NCBI GenBank assembly: GCA_023664955.1
Contig: JAMPEV010000001.1
Coordinates: 1,086,780-1,150,779 of the forward strand
Direction of reading: 5' to 3'
Source: Duncaniella sp.
GTDB lineage: Bacteria; Bacteroidota; Bacteroidia; Bacteroidales; Muribaculaceae
DNA: 64,000 nt
In this document: positions 54,408 to 63,810 of the stretch, piece after piece
Layout of the letters: the number at the start of each line of letters is the position of its first letter
How positions within the stretch are numbered: position 1 is the first letter of the stretch
Notes under the pieces: generated by a model
Seen by the model: only the letters and a program-made list of their open reading frames with translations
Databases searched by the model: none
What the model was told of the DNA's origin: nothing
Made by a program: the position numbers and the translations under genes

Positions 54408-55562
54408 TCACAGCACTTTTTTGTAAAGGGCTACGATATCATCGAGAGTTACGTCACGGGGATTACCCGGGGTGCATACATCACCGAGAGCCTGCTCAGC
54501 GAGACGCGGAATGTCGTTTTCAGTGATACCGAGTTCGGTGAGGTGCTGAGGAATGCCTACCTTTATAGCGAGGGCCTTCACAGCATCGCAAGCAGCACGT
54601 GAAGCTTCCTCCTTAGACATGCCTGTAGTATCAACTCCCATCGCCTTTGCGATATCAGGATACTTGTCGAGACAGCACTCCATGTTAAATTCCATGATAG
54701 TGGGGAGAAGAAGTGCATTTGCCACACCGTGAGGGATATCGAAAAGTGAGCCGAGAGGATGAGCCATACCGTGCACTAAACCGAGACCAACATTAGAGAA
54801 AGCCATACCTGCGATGTATTGAGCGACTGCCATGCCATTACGTGCCTCAGCATTATTGGGCTCTTCAACAGCCACGGGAAGATATTTACTGATCATGCGC
54901 ACGGCTTCAATTTCAAACATATCTGACATTTCCCATGCACCCTTGGTGATGTAACCCTCGATGGCATGGGTGAGAGCGTCCATACCTGTAGCGGCTGTGA
55001 GTCCTTTTGGGAGACTATACATGAGTTCAGCATCGATGATGGCTACTGCAGGGATGTCGTTGGGGTCAACGCACACCATTTTCTTCTGCTTATCCTCATC
55101 GATAATAACATAATTTATTGTAGTTTCAGCCGCAGTTCCCGCGGTGGTGGGAAGGGCGATGATGGGCACACTCTTGTGAGTGGTTGGAGCGCAACCTTCG
55201 AGTGAAACTACATCGCTGAATTCAGGATTATTAACTACGATGCCAATACCCTTCGCCGTATCGATAGAAGAACCACCACCGATTGCAATGATGAGATCAG
55301 CACCCGACTTTTTGAATGCCTCAACACCATTTTTCACGTTGGTGACAGTGGGATTGGGTTTAACGTCGCTAAAAATTTCGTAGGGGATTTTAGCCTCATC
55401 GAGCACATCAGTAACCATCTTGGCAACGCCAAACTTAATAAGCCCGGGATCAGTAACCACGAGGGCCTTATTTTTACCAAGTTGCTTCACAGCCTCAGGA
55501 AGCTGCTTTCTCGCACCCGGGCCGAAGTAAGACACTTCATTCAGAATAAAACGATTAATCAT
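54408..55562 (-). CDS. fucO: Lactaldehyde reductase / 1,2-propanediol oxidoreductase (Fe-ADH)
   Basis: This 384-residue iron-dependent alcohol dehydrogenase aligns closely with E. coli FucO. Shared segments include NNPEFSDVVSLEG, PTTAGTAAETTINYVI, DALTHAIEGYITKGAW and FSNVGLGLVHGMAHPLG. The Fe2+ ligands map to D195, H199, H264 and H278, and the NAD loop is AIGGGSSIDTAKGIG. It reduces L-lactaldehyde from fucose or rhamnose breakdown to 1,2-propanediol under anaerobic conditions. The other fuc catabolic genes are not nearby. It is divergent from the GH43 gene. Confidence 0.93.
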   Translation of the reverse strand: MINRFILNEVSYFGPGARKQLPEAVKQLGKNKALVVTDPGLIKFGVAKMVTDVLDEAKIPYEIFSDVKPNPTVTNVKNGVEAFKKSGADLIIAIGGGSSIDTAKGIGIVVNNPEFSDVVSLEGCAPTTHKSVPIIALPTTAGTAAETTINYVIIDEDKQKKMVCVDPNDIPAVAIIDAELMYSLPKGLTAATGMDALTHAIEGYITKGAWEMSDMFEIEAVRMISKYLPVAVEEPNNAEARNGMAVAQYIAGMAFSNVGLGLVHGMAHPLGSLFDIPHGVANALLLPTIMEFNMECCLDKYPDIAKAMGVDTTGMSKEEASRAACDAVKALAIKVGIPQHLTELGITENDIPRLAEQALGDVCTPGNPRDVTLDDIVALYKKVL

Positions 55563-55629
55563 ATTTTTACGGTATTAGGTATAAACTTCTTTAAAAAATT
55601 TAGTTGAAAATACTTGCGAGACTATGCTG

Positions 55630-55637
55630 CAAAATTA
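55630..55637 (-). promoter_or_regulatory. Candidate -7 element for fucO
   Basis: TAATTTTG followed by CA on the minus strand lies 68 nt before the fucO ATG. There is no clear -33 TTTG, consistent with an activator-dependent promoter. Confidence 0.45.
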
Positions 55638-55666
55638 ACTAATTTTCCTGAATCCCCTATATCATT

Positions 55667-55729
55667 AAGGGAAAAAATATTTATCTATAAAAATCATCTA
55701 TGAGAAAAAAATAAAGGGAAAAAATATTT
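55667..55729. repeat. Two 16-bp direct repeats in the fucO/GH43 divergent region
   Basis: AAGGGAAAAAATATTT occurs twice, exactly, at 55667-55682 and 55714-55729, with start points 47 bp apart. The first lies just upstream of where the fucO -33 element would be. The rest of the ~320-bp gap is AT-rich, with no gene. Confidence 0.7.
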
Positions 55730-55853
55730 CATTATTATTTTTAATGTAATGAGTTTAGATAAGATTAATCTCTTTGTTTGGTTAAAAATCATTAAATAGG
55801 CCAGAAACATTGTATGAGAAATAAATTTTGATGACATTTATCGATTTTATATT

Positions 55854-55861
55854 TATCTTTG
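55854..55861 (+). promoter_or_regulatory. Candidate promoter of the GH43 gene
   Basis: TATCTTTG lies 20 nt before the chosen ATG. TTTG at 55827-55830 is 23 nt upstream, slightly long for the standard spacer. Confidence 0.5.
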
Positions 55862-55881
55862 TAATCGAGAACCATGCAAAT

Positions 55882-57474
55882 ATGAATAAATACTTTCTGA
55901 ATAAATCTTTACTTTTGCTGATTCTGTTGCTACTTGGCATGAGAGCGCATGGGCAATGGGTGGCTGATATCGGGGATGGGAATTATAGGAATCCTATTAT
56001 TTATGCCGATTATTCTGACCCGGATGTGATACGTGTGGGTGATGATTACTGGATGGTAGCTTCGAGTTTCACCTGCATTCCGGGTATCCCGGTGCTACAT
56101 TCCAAGGATCTGGTAAACTGGAAGATAGTCAATCATGTGTACAATCGCTTACCGTTAGATAAATATAATAAGCCCGCACATGGCGAGGGATCATGGGCCC
56201 CGTCTATACGCTATCACAATGGCATGTACTACGTTTATTTCTGCACACCCAACGATGGCTTGTTTGTGGCACGTACCACTGATCCATGCAATGACTGGGA
56301 ACTCACTCAGATGGTGGATGTGGTGAAATGGGAAGATCCCTGCCCATTTTGGGACGAAGATGGAAACGCATATTTAGTCCACAGTATTCACCGTGGAGGG
56401 CCAGCAATCATACACCGGATGTCGGAGGACGGGCTTCGGCTTCTCGACAACGGCACAGTGGTATATCACGATGAAGAAGCAAATCCCATTCTTGAAGGGC
56501 TAAAGATGGATAAACGTGACGGTTGGTACTACATATTCGCACCGGCCGGAGGAGTTGAAAATGGATGGCAAACCGTGCTTCGCTCACGCTATATCTTCGG
56601 TCCATATGAAGCACGAAAAGTAATGGAAGAAGGGGACTCTGGTATCAACGGTCCTCATCAGGGAGCATTGCTGGAGACCCCGACCGGAGAATGGTGGTTT
56701 GTTAATTTCCAATCAAAGGGGATTTACGGACGTGTCACTCACCTTCAACCGGCACACTGGACACAGGATGGATGGATAGTGATCGGCGAGGACAAGGACG
56801 GTGACGGAATTGGAAATCCGGTAACCGTCCACCGCAAACCTGACGTGGGTAAAACGTATCCCATTGTAACTCCTCAGACATCCGATGATTTCTTATTCCC
56901 CACTCCGGGTGAGCAATGGCAATGGCAAGCAAATCCCAAGAAGAAATGGTATGATTTGACAACGAGGCCGGGATATATGCGCCTATATGCTATTCCGTGT
57001 CCTTCGGAGCATGGTAATCTCTACTACGCCGGCAACCTATACTTGCAAAAGATTCCGGCGCCAACATTCACCGCTATCACAAATCTTGAAGCAAATTTCA
57101 CCAACGCAGGGGAATGTGCGGGATTGCTCATGATGGGAAATGAATATTCCTACATCGCCCTTGAAAAGTCGGAATCCGCAAATCGCATCGTGGTGAGAAC
57201 CGGGAAATACGACAAATACGCCGTTACACCGCAAGAGAAAAGCGCGATTGACACCGATGCCAATAAAATATGGCTGAAAGTAGATCTTTTAAACGACAGA
57301 GAATGTCAATATTTCTACAGTCTCGATGGGAAAACCTATAACACATTAGGTGGAACATGTGCAGTAATGCCCGGAACGTGGATTGGAGCAAAAGTGGGCA
57401 TTTTCGCTTCATCTCCCAACCTAGTACAAGGCAACGGATATGCTGACTTTGACTACTTTGAAATAACCAAATAA
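55882..57474 (+). CDS. Secreted GH43 glycosidase (xylosidase/arabinofuranosidase-like)
   Basis: This 530-residue protein has a signal peptide (NKSLLLLILLLLGMRAHGQ) and a five-bladed propeller GH43 domain (~35-330). The catalytic base is D46 in YADYSDPDVIRVGDDYW, the pKa-modulating Asp lies in KWEDPCPFWD, and the acid Glu is probably in NPILEGLKMDKRDGWYYIFA. A C-terminal beta-sandwich (~350-530, NLEANFTNAGECAGLLMMGNEYSYIALEK) resembles the concanavalin-like domain of GH43 xylosidases. The apparent frame begins at a TTG (55828), but the ATG at 55882 starts the signal peptide. It probably trims plant arabinoxylan side chains; exact specificity is not readable. Confidence 0.9.
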   Translation: MNKYFLNKSLLLLILLLLGMRAHGQWVADIGDGNYRNPIIYADYSDPDVIRVGDDYWMVASSFTCIPGIPVLHSKDLVNWKIVNHVYNRLPLDKYNKPAHGEGSWAPSIRYHNGMYYVYFCTPNDGLFVARTTDPCNDWELTQMVDVVKWEDPCPFWDEDGNAYLVHSIHRGGPAIIHRMSEDGLRLLDNGTVVYHDEEANPILEGLKMDKRDGWYYIFAPAGGVENGWQTVLRSRYIFGPYEARKVMEEGDSGINGPHQGALLETPTGEWWFVNFQSKGIYGRVTHLQPAHWTQDGWIVIGEDKDGDGIGNPVTVHRKPDVGKTYPIVTPQTSDDFLFPTPGEQWQWQANPKKKWYDLTTRPGYMRLYAIPCPSEHGNLYYAGNLYLQKIPAPTFTAITNLEANFTNAGECAGLLMMGNEYSYIALEKSESANRIVVRTGKYDKYAVTPQEKSAIDTDANKIWLKVDLLNDRECQYFYSLDGKTYNTLGGTCAVMPGTWIGAKVGIFASSPNLVQGNGYADFDYFEITK

Positions 57475-57497
57475 AGAAAAATATTATCATATCGACT

Positions 57498-58445
57498 ATG
57501 CAAATACCACAAAGCTATTTGCTTACCAATAAGATAGCAAGCATAATCACTCTGATAGCCCTGACGCTCACAGGGTGCAACGATGACGTGTTTGTTGACA
57601 TTCCTAAGATTTCTATCACCGATAAAAGTATCAACGTCGGGGAATCGACCACCATAAAAATAGAAGATAACATATCCTCCGAGCCCTATATGCAGATTCT
57701 CAACGAGGAAAGATTAATATACAACGGCAAAGCTCAGTCATTCTCTAACGATTTTCTAACTATTGAGATTTCAATTGACCCATCTGAAAAATCACTTACT
57801 TTGAAAGCCAAGCGCAACTTCTATATAGGTGGAGTCGATGTCGCTTTCTCTCATCCGGACATTCCACAAGAAATTTTCATATACATAAGCCAGCAAGAGG
57901 CTAACTTCCGTCCAAAGATGATAGAATATACTCTGAATTCATGGGAGACAGCAAACACTAATATCAAGTATCTTTTCATGGTAGACACTGTTTTGAATGA
58001 TGTTCTCCAGGTACCGTTAAAGTATCGCATCATTTCCGAGGGTCTTAGAGCAGAACAAATTGGAAGATTCCATCCTAATGTACCGATGAGCAACAGACTA
58101 TTTGACAGCGAGAACTACCGAGTGCCGGCAGCAGCATTTGATTACCAAGGCTTCCCCATCTTGACCGGTTACGAAGTCCGTTATAATAATCCGGCAGATC
58201 CTTATTTCAGGATTCCGGAATATGCACTTGAAGCAGACTCAGCAGCAAGTGCCAACTCAATCGTATCTATCCCACCGGGCAAAGGCATAGCTTGCAGGAT
58301 TTATGTGATAGCAGATTGTAATATTATCAGATATAATATTCCACTATCCAATGACTCTGGCTACAGTCTCGAAGTCCTCGGAAAAATGGATGTGATTGTT
58401 CCCAAAAGGTTTGATTACGACTATCTGCTTTTCGACATTAAGTAA
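57498..58445 (+). CDS. Lipoprotein of unknown function
   Basis: This 315-residue protein has a lipobox near residue 27 (LTLTGCNDD) and an N-terminal Ig-like or BACON-like beta domain (~35-130). A longer, mostly beta C-terminal region has YEVRYNNPADPYFRIPEYAL. I do not recognise a family for the second part. It starts 23 bp after the GH43 gene, so it may be a surface glycan-binding partner (inference). CNDD after the Cys resembles surface-export signals. Confidence 0.72.
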   Translation: MQIPQSYLLTNKIASIITLIALTLTGCNDDVFVDIPKISITDKSINVGESTTIKIEDNISSEPYMQILNEERLIYNGKAQSFSNDFLTIEISIDPSEKSLTLKAKRNFYIGGVDVAFSHPDIPQEIFIYISQQEANFRPKMIEYTLNSWETANTNIKYLFMVDTVLNDVLQVPLKYRIISEGLRAEQIGRFHPNVPMSNRLFDSENYRVPAAAFDYQGFPILTGYEVRYNNPADPYFRIPEYALEADSAASANSIVSIPPGKGIACRIYVIADCNIIRYNIPLSNDSGYSLEVLGKMDVIVPKRFDYDYLLFDIK

Positions 58446-58475
58446 GCATATTACCACAGTAATTTCACGAATATT

Positions 58476-59687
58476 ATGAGTCTCCATACATTATTTATAC
58501 TTACGTCCATCTGCATTTCCCTTCTCACCTCCCTCCGCTGCATGGCATCAGATTTGGATGAAACAAAAAAAAAATCTCCCATAACCGCCAACAGTATCGG
58601 GATCGACCTGCGTCCCTCGTGGGTCGCTCCCACAAGCGGGCTTCTTAAAGGAGATGAACGAGGGGAGCGCCAAGTGTGGGGTGCTTTTGCTCCACATTTG
58701 CGTTATTCGTTCAAATTCAATCCTGAAAACACCCGTGTCGGACAGCTATACCCTCACACCTATCAAGGGATTGGCGTTGCATATACCCAATTTTTTAAGA
58801 AAGCCATGTTAGGACACCCGGTTAATCTCTACTTGTTCCAAGGATCGAAAATAACATCTTTAAGCGAGAATCTATCGCTCGACTACGAATGGAATTTCGG
58901 AGCATCAGCCGGATGGAAGAAGTTTGACCCGGTAAACAATGTCGAAGGCGGTCCCATAGGCTCCCATGTCAACGCATATATCAGCTTGTCGTTTCTCCTT
59001 TCCTACAAGATTGACCATCGCTGGAAACTCATTGCCGGCGTGGAAGGTTCACATTATTCCAACGGCAACACCCGTCTCCCCAACTCGGGAGTCAACTTGT
59101 TCGGTGCGCGTGTAGGTGTGACGTATACAATTGGTGAAGATAAATCTGCCTTCTATCTGACCTTACCCACACCAGAGGTGAGGAAGAAATTAGGGTATGA
59201 CCTCACAATCTATGGTGCGACACGCCAACGTATATATTACGCCGACAAGCAATCGACCGGAGAATACATTCCGGGGTCGTTTGGCGTTGTGGGATTGAAT
59301 TTCGCACCTATGTATCGCTTCAATAAATATTTACGCACCGGGGTATCGGCTGATTTACAATATGATGAAAGTGCCAACATTTCTAAATATCATGTGGAAG
59401 ACACCTACGGCGATGACATCAAATTTTACCGACAACCTTTCAAGGACCGATTCTCTGCCGGTCTGTCGCTTCATGCCGAGTTGACAATGCCCATTTTCAG
59501 TGTGAATGTCGGAATAGGTAGAAATGTAATAGCCTCAGGGCCTGACACTCGTATTTTCTACCAGACGCTCGCCCTCAAAGCCTATGTTATTAAAGGTGTA
59601 TTCCTTCAAGCCGGATATCAGCTGCGCAACTTCCATGACCCCAACAACCTGATGCTCGGTATCGGCTACACGTTCGGGAATAGGTAG
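58476..59687 (+). CDS. Acyloxyacyl hydrolase/PagL-like lipid A 3-O-deacylase
   Basis: This 403-residue protein has a signal peptide (MSLHTLFILTSICISLLTSL) and many amphipathic strands consistent with an outer-membrane barrel. The PagL-family catalytic motif GSHYSNGNTRLPNSGVNLFG has H193 and S195. It is more than twice the length of Pseudomonas PagL, with extra strands in the second half (~215-403). It may remove the 3-O-acyl chain from lipid A. It is 30 bp after the lipoprotein gene and probably in the GH43 transcript. Its last 22 bp overlap the end of the opposite-strand PHP gene. Confidence 0.8.
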   Translation: MSLHTLFILTSICISLLTSLRCMASDLDETKKKSPITANSIGIDLRPSWVAPTSGLLKGDERGERQVWGAFAPHLRYSFKFNPENTRVGQLYPHTYQGIGVAYTQFFKKAMLGHPVNLYLFQGSKITSLSENLSLDYEWNFGASAGWKKFDPVNNVEGGPIGSHVNAYISLSFLLSYKIDHRWKLIAGVEGSHYSNGNTRLPNSGVNLFGARVGVTYTIGEDKSAFYLTLPTPEVRKKLGYDLTIYGATRQRIYYADKQSTGEYIPGSFGVVGLNFAPMYRFNKYLRTGVSADLQYDESANISKYHVEDTYGDDIKFYRQPFKDRFSAGLSLHAELTMPIFSVNVGIGRNVIASGPDTRIFYQTLALKAYVIKGVFLQAGYQLRNFHDPNNLMLGIGYTFGNR

Positions 59688-60391
59688 GATTTAAACGCTT
59701 CAACTGAGCGGTTGATGATGAGTTCATCGGGGAATTCAGTTTCGTTGAGCAGCGGTGGAAGATACTCGTAATTCGCCACATCAAATGAAACATGGGCATC
59801 ACTGCCAAGAATCACAGGCACATCGTATCGCTTGCATAGACGCAAGATTTCCAAGTTATTGCTAAGGGCCGACTCCTTGTGGCGTATCGGTTTCAGCGAA
59901 CTATTGTTGATTTCAAGAAGAGTATGACTCTCCTTAGCCGCAATTACAATCGGCTCGAAACATAATTCTGCCGTACCGTCACCGGGATGACTTATAATGT
60001 CAATATAAGTATTATGTATCACGTTGATTAGGCCGGCTGTATTCTCCTCCTTTGTACCTTCCTTGTAGCAAAGCGAATGGATACCGGCGATTTTCAGGTC
60101 TAGGAAACGCATCATGTCGCCCGGCATATCTATCTCACCCTTAGGATTCATAATGTTAATCTCAGCTCCCAACAGGAGGTCTACACCATACATGTGGCGA
60201 GGGACCACGTGGAGATTGCGGAAATAAATCGAATGGCAAGTACCCGGAAGCGCAGGAGCATGTTCGGTGATACCAAGCAACTTAAGCCCTTTTTCCGAAG
60301 CAGCCTTTGCCATTTCCTGAATGGTGCTGTAAGCGTGTCCGCTTGCTAAAGTGTGGGTATGTACATCTAATTCTATTTTACTCAAATCCAT
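59666..60391 (-). CDS. PHP-domain metal-dependent hydrolase (YcdX-like phosphatase)
   Basis: This 241-residue protein has the PHP metal-binding histidines LDVHTHTLASGHAYS (~9-23), ITEHAPALPGTCH (~43), AGIHSLCY, IDIISHPGD and VPVILGSDAHVSFD (~190). E. coli YcdX of this family is a trinuclear-zinc phosphatase. The substrate is unknown. It converges with and slightly overlaps the PagL-like gene. A -7-like TAATTTTG lies at 60436-60429 on its strand. Confidence 0.9.
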   Translation of the reverse strand: MDLSKIELDVHTHTLASGHAYSTIQEMAKAASEKGLKLLGITEHAPALPGTCHSIYFRNLHVVPRHMYGVDLLLGAEINIMNPKGEIDMPGDMMRFLDLKIAGIHSLCYKEGTKEENTAGLINVIHNTYIDIISHPGDGTAELCFEPIVIAAKESHTLLEINNSSLKPIRHKESALSNNLEILRLCKRYDVPVILGSDAHVSFDVANYEYLPPLLNETEFPDELIINRSVEAFKSYLFPNV

Positions 60392-60631
60392 CTTTTGATT
60401 CCGTATAAATTCCCTGTAAAATTCACTGCAAAATTACGAATTATTCATAAATCATTCATCGTCCTGCTCACATTATAACTGTGAATAATTCTGCTCACCT
60501 ACTTAATAATATTTTTTAGCTACTCTGTAACTATTTTGATATTTCTGCGTCATATTAAGTGAACTTCAAAATTAGAACTGATACGGTGTAATCCGTATAT
60601 GTTATTAAACTACGAATTCTATTCATCAATT

Positions 60632-61294
60632 ATGATTATTGAATTAAAAGATATCAACAAATCCTATCCTGGAGTCGTGCCCCTGCATGTGCTTAAGGAC
60701 ATTAACCTAACAATTGACAAAGGTGAACTCGTGTCAATTATGGGTGCGTCAGGCTCTGGTAAATCTACGCTCCTTAACATTCTCGGTATTCTTGATAACT
60801 ATGACTCCGGCGAATATCACCTGGACGGCGTGTTAATCAAGAATCTGAGCGAAAACAAGGCAGCTGACTTGCGCAACTACATGATAGGGTTTGTGTTCCA
60901 GTCATTCAACCTCATCAACTACAAGAACGCTCTCGAAAATGTGGCGTTGCCTCTATTCTATCGAGGAATCTCGCGAAAGAAGCGAAACATGCTCGCTATG
61001 GAGCAGCTTGAGCGAATGGGGATGGCCGACCGTGCCACCCACCTTCCAAGCGAGCTTTCAGGTGGTCAGAAGCAACGTGTGGCAATAGCCCGCGCATTGA
61101 TTACAAAGCCATCCATCATTCTTGCCGACGAACCCACAGGTGCACTCGACTCAAAGACTTCACGAGAGGTTATGCAAGTGTTCCGCGACCTTAACGCCGA
61201 GGGAATGACAATCGTGATTGTGACTCACGACCCCACTGTGGGAGAACAGACCAACCGTATAATCCGCATCGTCGACGGACGTATCGTGTCATGA
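60632..61294 (+). CDS. ABC transporter ATP-binding protein (MacB/LolD type)
   Basis: This 220-residue ATPase has Walker [10 protein letters not shown] (~39), Q-loop FVFQSFNLIN, signature [15 protein letters not shown] and Walker B SIILADEPTGALD. An in-frame ATG at 60599 would add 11 residues (MLLNYEFYSSI), but the ATG at 60632 gives the usual MIIELKDINKSYPG. It is the first gene of an operon with two MacB-type permeases and an adaptor. The 240-bp gap upstream is AT-rich, with no gene and no clear consensus promoter. Confidence 0.93.
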   Translation: MIIELKDINKSYPGVVPLHVLKDINLTIDKGELVSIMGASGSGKSTLLNILGILDNYDSGEYHLDGVLIKNLSENKAADLRNYMIGFVFQSFNLINYKNALENVALPLFYRGISRKKRNMLAMEQLERMGMADRATHLPSELSGGQKQRVAIARALITKPSIILADEPTGALDSKTSREVMQVFRDLNAEGMTIVIVTHDPTVGEQTNRIIRIVDGRIVS

Positions 61295-61316
61295 ACTCTT
61301 AAAATCATCAAAAACA

Positions 61317-62534
61317 ATGATTGACCTGATAAACGAGATACTTGCCACCCTGCGCCACAACAAACTGCGCACTGCCTTGACGGGATTTGCCGTGTCGTGG
61401 GGTATATTCTTGTTGATAGTCCTGTTAAGCGTGTCGCGCGGACTCGTCAACAAGATGGACGACATGTTCTCGTCACGCGACAATGAGGTTATGTCGATTT
61501 CCGGAGGCTTTGCCCAGAAACCCTACAAGGGACTATCGAAAGAACGCAGAATAGAATTGAAAGACAAAGACCTTGAGATTCTCGCCTCACAGGATGCCAA
61601 TGTGGTAGCCGAAGTATCGGCCGAAATAGCCAGCGACTCAGCCGTGATAATGACTGCCAACGACTATCTGACCGATGGCTATAAGGGAGTATACCCTTCT
61701 GCACTTAAGACCAACGGATTAACGCTCTCAGAAGGTCGTTTTATCAACGATTACGATATAAAATCAGCTCGCCGCGTGATAGTAATCAACGGTGAGTCAG
61801 CAAAATCGCTCTTTGGACGAACCTACCCGATAGGACAGCAAGTGAAAGTCAACGACCTCTCGTTTACTGTGGTGGGAATATATGACCATGAATGGTCACG
61901 AGGCTCTTTCATTCCTTTCACCACCGCCCGATCAATGAGCGGAGGGAGCGACAAAGTTCGCAGAATATATACAAAAGTCAAGGGATTGACCACCGAAGAG
62001 GATGGGATCGCCGCCGAAAAAGAATTCCGTGCCACACTTGGCCGTGCACATTCATTTGACCCTACCGATGAGAGCGCACTTTGGATTTGGAACCGTTTCA
62101 ACGACTATCTCACCACATCCACTGCGATGAGAGCCGTAGTGTTTGCAGTATGGATTATCGGTCTGCTCACCATGTTGTCGGGTATAGTTGGTGTGAGCAA
62201 CATAATGTTCGTGTCTGTGCGCGAACGCACACATGAGATAGGCGTGCGACGAGCCATCGGAGCCAAGCCGGCAAGCATCCTGAAGCAGATTATCCTTGAA
62301 AGTGTGGCTATTACCACCCTGTTTGGATACGTAGGCATAGTGATGGGAGTAATTGTAGCAAAGTTAATCTCCGTTGTATTTGCCGACGGAGGAGTGCTGA
62401 AAAACCCCACCGTCGACTTGGCAATAGCAATTCAAGTGACCATCGTACTTATCATCGCCGGAGCATTGGCTGGATTATTCCCGGCTATAAAATCACTTAA
62501 AATTAAGCCGGTTGAGGCCTTGATGGAGGAATAA
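61317..62534 (+). CDS. MacB-like ABC permease (first of two)
   Basis: This 405-residue protein has a helix near residues 20-42 (ALTGFAVSWGIFLLIVLLSVS), a periplasmic MacB-PCD domain (~45-270) and an FtsX C-terminus with GVSNIMFVSVRERTHEIGVRRAIGAKP. It starts 22 bp after the ATPase and ends 4 bp before the second permease. This pairing implies a heterodimeric type VII ABC assembly. Confidence 0.92.
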   Translation: MIDLINEILATLRHNKLRTALTGFAVSWGIFLLIVLLSVSRGLVNKMDDMFSSRDNEVMSISGGFAQKPYKGLSKERRIELKDKDLEILASQDANVVAEVSAEIASDSAVIMTANDYLTDGYKGVYPSALKTNGLTLSEGRFINDYDIKSARRVIVINGESAKSLFGRTYPIGQQVKVNDLSFTVVGIYDHEWSRGSFIPFTTARSMSGGSDKVRRIYTKVKGLTTEEDGIAAEKEFRATLGRAHSFDPTDESALWIWNRFNDYLTTSTAMRAVVFAVWIIGLLTMLSGIVGVSNIMFVSVRERTHEIGVRRAIGAKPASILKQIILESVAITTLFGYVGIVMGVIVAKLISVVFADGGVLKNPTVDLAIAIQVTIVLIIAGALAGLFPAIKSLKIKPVEALMEE

Positions 62535-62538
62535 AAAG

Positions 62539-63783
62539 ATGAAGAATCCGATATTTGACATAGAAAACTGGCGTGAAATAGGCACCACACTTGCGCAGAA
62601 CAAGACACGCACCTTCATGACCGCCTTCGGAATATTCTGGGGCACGGCAATACTTGCCCTGCTCATCGGAGGTTCTGCCGGATTGAAAAGCTTCATGAGC
62701 CGCAATTTCGAGGGATTTGCCACCAACGTGGCCATAGTGTTTCCGGGGCGAACCACCGTGCCATACGCAGGATTCAACAAAGGCATGCCCCTTGAATTGA
62801 ATATTCAAGATGTTACGAACATACGACGGGCGGTACCGGAGATAGAAAACTCCTCAGCGGTGAATTTCATGTGGGCAAACGCCCTTTACGGACAAAAGAA
62901 ATCCAACGCACAACTCACCGGGGTGGAAAGCGGATACGATAAAATCTTCGTGCCGATTATTGTGGCAGGTCGTTTCATCAATGAGGCAGATAATTCTAAC
63001 ACCCGCAAAGTGTGCGTGATTGGCAAAAAAGTGTCGGAAGAGTTATTCGGGACTGGCGATGCCGTAGGAAAAGAGATTTCAATCAACGATATATATTATA
63101 AGGTGATTGGAGTGGCAGCCCAAACCTCAGAAATTAGTTTTGGCGCCCAGCTTGACGAGTCAATAGTGATACCTTTCAACACCATGAACAGTGCTTACAA
63201 TAGAGGCGAAGATGTAAATATGTTCATGATGACATTAAAAAGCGGATACGCCCCCGGTAATTACGAGCAACTCATCCGTCGTCAGATTGTTAACAATCAC
63301 CCTATTTCGCCTGACGACCCCGGAGCATTGCACTATTTCGATGTGTCAGAACAGTTTAAGATGGTTGACAATGTGTTTCTCGGCATAAGTCTCCTTGCCA
63401 TCTTCGTAGGTGTGGGCACCCTGCTGTCAGGTATCATAGGCGTGGGCAACATCATGTGGATAATCGTCAGAGAGCGCACACATGAGATTGGCATCCGTCG
63501 AGCCATCGGCGCAAAGCCTCGCGACATTATCATCCAGATTCTGTCGGAGAGTATGGTGCTTACCACAATCGCCGGAATCGCCGGAATATGTTTTGCTACG
63601 ATCATCCTCGGCGCTGCAGAACACGCATTGGCTACTGAAACAGGAAAGATAGCATTTCAACTCTCATTCAGCGAAGCGATGTACATATTGGTAACCTTCC
63701 TTATGCTTGGCACAGCTGCCGGTCTCATCCCAGCGGTGAAAGCAATGAAAATCAAACCAATCGAAGCATTAAACGACAAGTAA
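62539..63783 (+). CDS. MacB-like ABC permease (second of two)
   Basis: This 414-residue paralogue of the upstream permease starts NWREIGTTLAQNKTRTFMTAFGIFWGTAILALL and ends with an FtsX domain (GVGNIMWIIVRERTHEIGIRRAIGAKP). It probably forms the other half of the ABC complex. It is followed 27 bp later by the adaptor gene. Confidence 0.92.
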   Translation: MKNPIFDIENWREIGTTLAQNKTRTFMTAFGIFWGTAILALLIGGSAGLKSFMSRNFEGFATNVAIVFPGRTTVPYAGFNKGMPLELNIQDVTNIRRAVPEIENSSAVNFMWANALYGQKKSNAQLTGVESGYDKIFVPIIVAGRFINEADNSNTRKVCVIGKKVSEELFGTGDAVGKEISINDIYYKVIGVAAQTSEISFGAQLDESIVIPFNTMNSAYNRGEDVNMFMMTLKSGYAPGNYEQLIRRQIVNNHPISPDDPGALHYFDVSEQFKMVDNVFLGISLLAIFVGVGTLLSGIIGVGNIMWIIVRERTHEIGIRRAIGAKPRDIIIQILSESMVLTTIAGIAGICFATIILGAAEHALATETGKIAFQLSFSEAMYILVTFLMLGTAAGLIPAVKAMKIKPIEALNDK

Positions 63784-63810
63784 TAACATTGAAATAAACT
63801 AAAGAAATAT

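Noticed and set aside
55828..55881. N-terminal extension of the GH43 protein from a TTG start
   Set aside because: It would begin upstream of the -7 element and put 18 non-signal residues before a clear signal peptide.
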